27,308 nt of DNA, from NCBI GenBank assembly GCA_036558305.1, contig DATBFX010000195.1, positions 1 through 27,308 of the forward strand, given 5' to 3'. The translations under genes and the position numbers were made by a program. Numbering within the stretch: position 1 is the stretch's first letter; the number at the start of each line of letters is the position of its first letter. Under the pieces are notes generated by a model. The model worked only from the letters and a program-made list of their open reading frames with translations, searched no databases and had not been told where the DNA came from. The DNA is from DATBFX01 sp036558305 (GTDB taxonomy: Bacteria; Chloroflexota; Chloroflexia; Thermomicrobiales; UBA6265). Positions 22,441 to 27,308 of the stretch are shown in pieces.

Positions 22441-22684
22441 TCATGGCTGGGGAGCGGGTTTGGTCCAAGGAATGCGTTCGGCGTCTCTTCGGCTATGCAA
22501 GATGTGAGCAACGATGATCTCCGTGTAGCGGGAACCGGGCCAGGTCGCCGATAACTTCCTGGATCATGGCACGATAGGTCGCGCGTTGTCGCCTGCCCCA
22601 TTGTTCCTCGGTGTAGTCCAGGATGTCGCTCAGGTCTTGCCGGGCGTCGAGCGTGAGGACGGCACGACGCTTACGGACAGACAT
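22441..22684 (-). pseudogene. parE-like toxin gene, broken by an internal deletion and frameshift
   Basis: From ATG 22684 the frame matches ParE (SVRKRRAVLTLDARQDLSDI, YTEEQWGRRQRATYRAMIQE) up to LARFP, then stops after 11 unrelated codons at 22493. The missing C-terminus resumes in another frame at about 22532 as TEIIVAHILHSRRDAERIP, matching LIVNRIVHGRRDI of the intact ParE at 8281. About 25-30 central codons are lost. The product cannot fold as a toxin. The 14-nt overlap with the antitoxin gene is kept, showing it was a normal pair before decay. Confidence 0.8.
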
Positions 22685-22952
22685 CGGGGCTCGGCTTGTC
22701 TCCGCGGCGCAATCGTTCGTCAACCTCACGGTCGAGTTCATCGAGGAGTTCGTCCGTGAATTCGACGACTTCGCCGCGCTTCACCTGCTCCTCGGCCGTG
22801 GCCACCTTGGAACGAAGCCGGTGCAGGCGTTGGTCGTGGGCGTCGAGCAGACGCAATGCCTCGGTGATGACCTCGTCACCGTCGGAGTACTGGCCCGAGG
22901 CGACGATTCGGTCGATCAAGGCTTCGTGCTGGGAAGTCAGTTGACGCGGTAT
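22671..22952 (-). CDS. ParD-like antitoxin with an apparent ATA start codon
   Basis: Ribbon-helix-helix antitoxin, 93 residues if counted from ATA at 22950-22952, exactly the length of the intact ParD at 8013. Seen: QLTSQHEALIDRIVASGQYS, then DGDEVITEALRLLDAHD and the tail ELLDELDREVDERLRRGDKP. A strong AGGAGG lies about 9 nt before the ATA, where a start codon is expected. The next usable start is TTG 11 codons in (22919), which would remove part of the DNA-binding strand. The start was probably ATG and mutated; low-level ATA initiation is possible. With the toxin gene broken, this is a relic or an orphan antitoxin. Confidence 0.65.
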   Translation of the reverse strand: MPRQLTSQHEALIDRIVASGQYSDGDEVITEALRLLDAHDQRLHRLRSKVATAEEQVKRGEVVEFTDELLDELDREVDERLRRGDKPSPDVCP

Positions 22953-23047
22953 CGGTCGGATCCTCCTCCCACTCGGCGTAGCAAAAGCGCTGTTCTTGGA
23001 CAGGAACGCCCGAACCGGCCGCGCTCGCCGCCCAGTCGGAGCGACCG

Positions 23048-24454
23048 TCAGGACGGCCGACCGCGCGTGGAGCCGGCGCCTGCGTCCGAGAATGGAGTGG
23101 GACTGGCGATCGCGACCTGTGTCGGGGTCGGCAATGTCGTCGATCCCTCGCTTGGTGCCAGGACCGCGATCACGATGGCGATGGGAACGTCGGCGGTGTT
23201 GCGCACGTCCGCGTCGTGATCACTCGGGATGATCGCCGCGTCTCCCGACGTGAGCGCGACGGGTTCGCCGATGCGGAGTGACGACGCGATCCCGCCTTCC
23301 CGTGGCGACTGCTGGATCTCCAGCCGGCCATCCATCGGAGCGAGCTCGATCTCACCTGCCTCGACGGCGATACCCCTCGCACCGGCGATTGGGGGAAGCT
23401 GCACACCTGCGCCGGGTCTCAGGACGATGCGACCCAGATCGACGCGGACGACGTCGTCCATCGTCGCCGGCGGGCGGATGCGCGCCAATCGATCGATGAG
23501 CAAACCCGCGCCGATCGTCGGCCCCGTCACCTCGGGCTGAAGGAACGCGGCGAGCAAGTCGCTGCCCGGTGCGGCGGTGTCTCCCTGCGCCCGTGCCCAT
23601 CGCTCCGTGTCGTCGTCCGGTGTCGCGGGGAGGGCAACGACCACGACGAACGAGGACCGCGCATCCGAAGCATGGACCGTCGAAGTTCCCACCGGCAAGG
23701 AGGCGACATCGGCCGGACGCAGCGCCACCTCGACACCGGCCGGCACCGTGCTGACGACCCCGCTCCCGTCACGACCGATGTGCCACGCGCGATCCGAGCG
23801 GACGCGCACCTCGCCGTCTTCGACGGCGACGACGGCGGCACCCGGCAGCACCGCCGGCACCACCATCTCCCTGACCGGTCGGAGGCGGGCGACGGCCACG
23901 ACGACGGCGTGATCGATGCGGAGGTCCCCGGGTTGGGCGGTCAGCGGCTGGTACAGGTCGACACCCAGGTCCGTTGCCCAACGCTCGACGACCTGGCCGC
24001 GCTCGACCCGGAAGAGTTCCCACGTCGTCCATGTCGAACGCCCGTCCGGCATCGGGGTACCGAGGAACGTCCGCGCCCGCTGCCCCTTGGCGGTCAGACG
24101 AACGGAGACCCGCGAACCGCTGCTTAGGGCGTCGTCGAGGGAAAAGGCGAGATCGGGATAGGACGCGCGAAGAACCCGCACGTGGCGCGTGAGCCCGGCG
24201 CGATCGGACCCGAAGACGGCGCTCGGTCCGTGGTCGACGAAGTCGTCGGCCACGACGGCATCGAGCGCGGTCGCGTCGCCCGTGCGCAGCAACTGGTTGA
24301 CGGCGGCGACGTAGGCCGAGACCGGACCGATCGTCGTCGTCGCCGTCGAGCTACCCGTCGCCGGCCGGACCAGGACCAGACCCGCTCCGATCAGCGCGGT
24401 GCCGGTCACGGTCGACAGGACCGCCACCAGGAGCAGGAGAGCGGAACGACGCAT
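23048..24454 (-). CDS. Secreted protein with SnoaL/NTF2-like domain and cupin-like domains
   Basis: Exported or membrane-anchored protein of 468 residues. An N-terminal hydrophobic helix (RRSALLLLVAVLSTV, about 2-30) is followed by a SnoaL-type NTF2-like domain (about 45-168; DDFVDHGPSAVFGSDRAGLT, YPDLAFSLDDALSSGSRVSV, TWELFRVERGQVVERWATDL). The remaining 300 residues look like two cupin-type beta barrels (about 195-270 and 335-440; LPGAAVVAVEDGEVRVRS, VQLPPIAGARGIAVEAGEIE). Metal-binding histidines of classical cupins are not obvious. Related SnoaL proteins are ester cyclases or binding proteins; no substrate can be named. Start ATG 24454 was preferred because the upstream codons would precede the signal helix with a basic non-homologous stretch. 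Confidence 0.78.
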   Translation of the reverse strand: MRRSALLLLVAVLSTVTGTALIGAGLVLVRPATGSSTATTTIGPVSAYVAAVNQLLRTGDATALDAVVADDFVDHGPSAVFGSDRAGLTRHVRVLRASYPDLAFSLDDALSSGSRVSVRLTAKGQRARTFLGTPMPDGRSTWTTWELFRVERGQVVERWATDLGVDLYQPLTAQPGDLRIDHAVVVAVARLRPVREMVVPAVLPGAAVVAVEDGEVRVRSDRAWHIGRDGSGVVSTVPAGVEVALRPADVASLPVGTSTVHASDARSSFVVVVALPATPDDDTERWARAQGDTAAPGSDLLAAFLQPEVTGPTIGAGLLIDRLARIRPPATMDDVVRVDLGRIVLRPGAGVQLPPIAGARGIAVEAGEIELAPMDGRLEIQQSPREGGIASSLRIGEPVALTSGDAAIIPSDHDADVRNTADVPIAIVIAVLAPSEGSTTLPTPTQVAIASPTPFSDAGAGSTRGRPS

Positions 24455-24645
24455 GGCAGTGAGCCTCGCTCGCACCGATCGGGCCGCACGGTGCCCTCCC
24501 GGCATAGGGGCGTCGATCGAATCGAGTCGTTGCGTTAACTACAGCGACGTTACCCGGGTGGATAGACGAGCGCGTCGGGAGAAGTACGTATGACGGAATG
24601 CGCGGACGCGGCAGTCTGCGGCGCGTGCTGCGAGTCACGCCCCAA

Positions 24646-26310
24646 TCAGGGCGGGGTTGCGTTTGGCGGGACCTTGACCGATGGCGTTGCCGACGGTGTC
24701 TCGCCGTCGCCGAGGGCATACAGGACACCATCGGCCGCGCCGACGTAGATCATGCCCCCGGCAATCACGGGCCAGCTCAGATCGGCGGTACCGAGCGTGA
24801 GTTGCCACCTGGTCGCGCCGCCGGCGGAATCGACCCCCGCCAGGGCACCCTTGGAACCCGGCAACACGACGAGGCCGTCGCTCACGACGGGTTGCTCGAA
24901 CAGGCTCGTCGGGACCGGGACGGAAGCCTGCCAGCGTTCGGTCCCCGCCCGGGCATCGAACGCGTGGAGGATAAAGGCGTGCATGACCAGGACGCCGCCG
25001 CCGCCGACGGCAACCGAGTTCTGGGCGGTTAAGGGGGCGAGGGTGTTGCTGTGCGGGAGATCGACCTGCCACCGCTTCGTGCCGTCGGCGGCGTCGAGGG
25101 CGAAGAGGCGAAACGGCCGCTGGACCATGTCGTCCCCCTGGACGGCGACGTAGACCACCCCGTCCACCACCGGGGGCGCCGCCCAGATCGGCCCTTCGGC
25201 GGCGAAACGCCAGCGCTCGGTGCCGGTGGCCGCGTCGATGGCGTAGAGGTTGGTGTCCCAACTGCCGACGAAGACGGTGCCGTCGGCGTAGGAGGGGGCG
25301 GCCCAGATCGTACTGCCGGCGGCGAACTGCCACCGCTCCCCGCCCGTCGCGGCGTTGATCGCGTAGAGCACGCCGGCGTTGGTGCCGAGGTAGACGGCGC
25401 CGTCGGCAACCAGCGGTGCCGACACCACCGGTCCCTCGACATCGAGGCGCCAGCGCTCGCGACCGGTCGCCGCATCGACCGCCAGCACGAACGCGTTCAT
25501 CGTCGAATCGCCCACGCCGACGTAGACCGTGCCGTCGACGACGGCCGGCGAGGAGGCGATGCCGGCACCCGCCTCGAAGCGCCAGCGTTCTTGGCCGGTC
25601 ACGGCGTCCAGCGCGTAGAGGTTGCCGTCGGCGCTGCCGACGTAGAGGACGCCGTCGACGACGGCGGGAGCCCCGGCGATCGCGCCGCCCGCCGCGAACG
25701 TCCAGCGGACCGCCGGGGTCGCGGCCGGGCCGGGACCGGGGAGCACGCCGGTGCGCTGGGGACCTCCCGCGAACATCGGGACGTCGGGGATCGCGCCTAC
25801 GGCGGTCGGTAGCGTGGGCGTTGCCGATGCCGATGTGGGCGGCGTGGCCGGGGCCACGACCGGCGGCGAGGCCGTGGGCGTGGCGATCGCGACGTTGTGT
25901 CGGTCGTCGGTCAGGAAATCGGCCACCCGATCCCTGCCAACCAGCACCGCGCCGATCGCCGCCACCACCAGGATCGCCGCCGCGATCTCGACCCACGCCC
26001 ACCAGGGTCGAACAGGGTCGGGTTCCGTGTGTTCGGGTCGGAGGTCGACCACCGGTGCGGGCGGCGCGGACGCGGCGGCAGCCTGGAGACGCGCCGTCAG
26101 GAGGGCGGCCGAGGGTTGCGCGAACCGCGCCCGCAGGTCCCGGACGAATACGGGGTCCGGCCCGTGCGCGTCGTCGCGCTCGTGGAGGTGGCGGACGACC
26201 GTCAAGGCCGGGTCGACCTCGGCGTCCGGGGACGCGGCTTGACCGGCGTTCCTGGCGTCCCAGGCGCGTCCCAGCCGCGTTTCCGGCAACAGCCCATCGC
26301 GGCCGCTCAT
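24646..26310 (-). CDS. Single-pass membrane protein with PQQ-type beta-propeller; possible ECF anti-sigma or sensor
   Basis: A 554-residue protein with a cytoplasmic N-terminus (1-100, charged, helical), one membrane helix (about 104-125, WAWVEIAAAILVVAAIGAVL), a Thr/Pro/Ala-rich linker (141-170), and an extracytoplasmic propeller (about 185-540) of seven or eight repeats of the form APAVVDGVLYVGSADGNLYA, LDAVTGQERWRFEAG. This is the PQQ/YVTN-like WD40 repeat. Its ATG overlaps the stop of the ECF sigma gene (ATGA, 26307-26310), the coupling expected for a sigma/anti-sigma pair. The N-terminus lacks a zinc anti-sigma motif, so the regulatory role is inference. The propeller would face outside and could sense a ligand or wall component. 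Confidence 0.85.
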   Translation of the reverse strand: MSGRDGLLPETRLGRAWDARNAGQAASPDAEVDPALTVVRHLHERDDAHGPDPVFVRDLRARFAQPSAALLTARLQAAAASAPPAPVVDLRPEHTEPDPVRPWWAWVEIAAAILVVAAIGAVLVGRDRVADFLTDDRHNVAIATPTASPPVVAPATPPTSASATPTLPTAVGAIPDVPMFAGGPQRTGVLPGPGPAATPAVRWTFAAGGAIAGAPAVVDGVLYVGSADGNLYALDAVTGQERWRFEAGAGIASSPAVVDGTVYVGVGDSTMNAFVLAVDAATGRERWRLDVEGPVVSAPLVADGAVYLGTNAGVLYAINAATGGERWQFAAGSTIWAAPSYADGTVFVGSWDTNLYAIDAATGTERWRFAAEGPIWAAPPVVDGVVYVAVQGDDMVQRPFRLFALDAADGTKRWQVDLPHSNTLAPLTAQNSVAVGGGGVLVMHAFILHAFDARAGTERWQASVPVPTSLFEQPVVSDGLVVLPGSKGALAGVDSAGGATRWQLTLGTADLSWPVIAGGMIYVGAADGVLYALGDGETPSATPSVKVPPNATPP

Positions 26311-26894
26311 CGCCGGTCCTCGCCTTCTGTCGCTCGCTCGCCGAGGAGCTCGCGGAGCCGGTTCACGGCCCGGTAGGCCAGGGCATCGACCGCCGCCCGG
26401 CTGCGCCCAAGCACGGCGACGATCTCCTCTCCCGACAACCCGGCCAAGCGCAACTCGAGAATCTGTCGCTGATCCGGTGAGAGCCGGCTCAGCAGCGCCC
26501 GCACGGACGCGGCGGCCTCCGCGTCGATCGCGAGGTCCTCCGGGGTCGGCGCGGGATCGATCGTCTCATCCGCCGCTTCGATCGGCGCATCCGGCCGCCG
26601 CCGCCGGTGCTCGTCGACGACGACGTTGTGGGCGATGGTAAAGAGCCAGCCGCGGAACGTGCCCGTGCGGTATTTCGGCAGGTTCACGAACGCCCGCGTG
26701 AAAATGGTGCTCGTCGCGTCCTCCGCGGCGGTCCGATCGCCGAGCCGGCGGTCGCAATAGCGATAGACGGCCTCGACGTAGCGGTCGTAGAGGACGGTGA
26801 AGGCGCTCGGGTCGACCTGGGCGTGCGCAACGAGGAGGGCATCTTCGTCCCCCGTTTCCTTCCCCATCGCCCGGACCACCATGCCCTGCGGCAT
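26307..26894 (-). CDS. RNA polymerase ECF sigma factor
   Basis: Sigma-70 family ECF factor of 195 residues. Region 2 spans about 32-100 (YDRYVEAVYRYCDRRLGD, AEDATSTIFTRAFVNLPKY, TFRGWLFTIAHNVVVDEHRR) and region 4 about 135-185 (LSPDQRQILELRLAGLSGEE, VLGRSRAAVDALAYRAVNRL). I chose ATG 26894 because GGGAG lies 6 nt upstream; a TTG ten codons further upstream and ATG codons at 26882 and 26867 are alternatives. It is first of a two-gene unit with the membrane propeller protein, overlapping by 4 nt. No ECF-type promoter was identified before it. Confidence 0.92.
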   Translation of the reverse strand: MPQGMVVRAMGKETGDEDALLVAHAQVDPSAFTVLYDRYVEAVYRYCDRRLGDRTAAEDATSTIFTRAFVNLPKYRTGTFRGWLFTIAHNVVVDEHRRRRPDAPIEAADETIDPAPTPEDLAIDAEAAASVRALLSRLSPDQRQILELRLAGLSGEEIVAVLGRSRAAVDALAYRAVNRLRELLGERATEGEDRR

Positions 26895-27085
26895 CGAGCG
26901 CTCCCGCACCGTTCGCCTCGCCAACCCGTTCGCTTAGCTTAACGCCGCGCGGCATCTCCATCTGACGCGGTACCACGTGGCCGTCTTGGGAGCGTCGAAG
27001 GCTGGCACACCTCGGACGGGCTGACTTTGCTCGCCCAACTCGGGGCGCTGCCGGGCGCTGGTGGGGGGTAGACCGCCGCAAGAGG

Positions 27086-27114
27086 TTGACGATCCTCCCG
27101 GTCTCACCGATCAT
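27086..27114 (+). promoter_or_regulatory. Candidate promoter of the right-edge gene
   Basis: TTGACG (27086-27091) is five of six to the -35 consensus and is followed after 17 nt by GATCAT (27109-27114), four of six to the -10. Transcription would start near 27121, about 37 nt before the TTG start at 27158. It also argues against the in-frame ATG at 27113, which would fall within the -10. Confidence 0.45.
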
Positions 27115-27157
27115 GGGTTCGCGTCCCCGCCTCGCGTTTCCAGCGTGGAGTTCAGAA

Positions 27158-27308
27158 TTGAGTCTCGAGGATCACTTCGACCCAACGTTTACCGCCGCTC
27201 TTGCGCTCCGTGAGAAACAGATTCAACAGCATTACCGCCCGATCATCGGTGTCCATAAATGGTTCGCCCGGCGACCGGGGACGGTTTTCCGGAATCTCCT
27301 CCTCGCGG
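27158..27308 (+). CDS. DUF1156-type DNA methylase (N-terminus only; runs off the right edge)
   Basis: Fifty codons open to the edge. The product begins LSLEDHFDPTFTAALALREK and continues to QQHYRPIIGVHKWFARRPGT and VFRNLLLA. The core YRPxxxxHKWxARRxGxxFR is the N-terminal signature of DUF1156 / COG1743-type adenine-specific DNA methylases, large proteins often found in phage-defence or modification cassettes. The start TTG at 27158 has GGAG 7 nt upstream; ATG 27113 in the same frame is an alternative without a binding site. Only the N-terminus is visible, so catalytic motifs cannot be checked. It is divergent from the ECF sigma gene and probably begins a new locus. Confidence 0.72.
   Translation, partial: MSLEDHFDPTFTAALALREKQIQQHYRPIIGVHKWFARRPGTVFRNLLLA

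Noticed and set aside
24530..24556. GTTAAC and GTTAC half-sites upstream of the NTF2/cupin gene as an ECF promoter or operator.
   Set aside because: Spacing and boxes do not fit a recognised ECF promoter, and symmetry is poor.
24638..24655. Short GCCC/GGGC stem near the end of the propeller gene as a terminator.
   Set aside because: Stem of only four or five pairs overlapping the stop codon and no U-tract.
1..27308. CRISPR arrays, tRNA or rRNA genes.
   Set aside because: No regularly spaced direct repeats, no cloverleaf-like segments and no rRNA-like stretches were seen on either strand by eye.

Overview
The window is a GC-rich bacterial chromosome segment. Several features suggest a member of the Chloroflexota, probably class Thermomicrobia: Tat-exported cysteine-rich and HAF-repeat proteins, family 5 solute-binding proteins next to Gfo/Idh/MocA oxidoreductases and UxuA, BrnT with an XRE-type partner, and an ECF sigma factor next to a PQQ-type propeller. 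This is inference from family content; there is no rRNA or marker gene. No tRNA, rRNA or CRISPR array was seen. Left block (1-7240, all minus strand): a sugar-uptake and catabolism operon read right to left. It holds an IclR regulator with a near-consensus promoter, three Gfo/Idh/MocA oxidoreductases, a Tat-exported family 5 solute-binding protein, and the start of a DppB-type permease that runs off the left edge. A mannonate dehydratase (uxuA, plus strand, 8948-9982) lies close by and points to hexuronate or sugar-acid metabolism. Wedged between the regulator and uxuA is a toxin-antitoxin cluster (7321-8786): BrnT with an XRE-type partner, an intact ParDE pair, and a parD-like remnant. Middle block (9983-18300): scattered single genes, several of them remodelled. 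They are a Tat-exported protein with about 36 cysteines, a 135-bp MITE-like element, a MalT-type LuxR regulator cut to 297 residues with both ends kept in frame, a DUF1622 membrane protein that seems to have lost one helix and reads into the next gene, a large sulfatase with a substituted metal ligand, a secreted HAF-repeat protein, and a small antitoxin-like protein. Right block (18296-27308): a secreted protein joining a degenerate nuclease-like domain to a propeller-like region, a zinc-ribbon protein, a GNAT acetyltransferase, an HTH/coiled-coil protein, a second and clearly decayed ParDE locus, an NTF2/cupin secreted protein, and an ECF sigma factor overlapping a membrane-anchored PQQ-type propeller that is a plausible partner or anti-sigma. 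At the extreme right, a plus-strand gene begins that carries the N-terminal signature of DUF1156-type DNA methylases, so a modification or defence locus may follow. Four unrelated long palindromes (near 604-686, 4846-4914, 9984-10080 and 18174-18253) sit at or just after stop codons. They are the most unusual DNA-level structure in the window.
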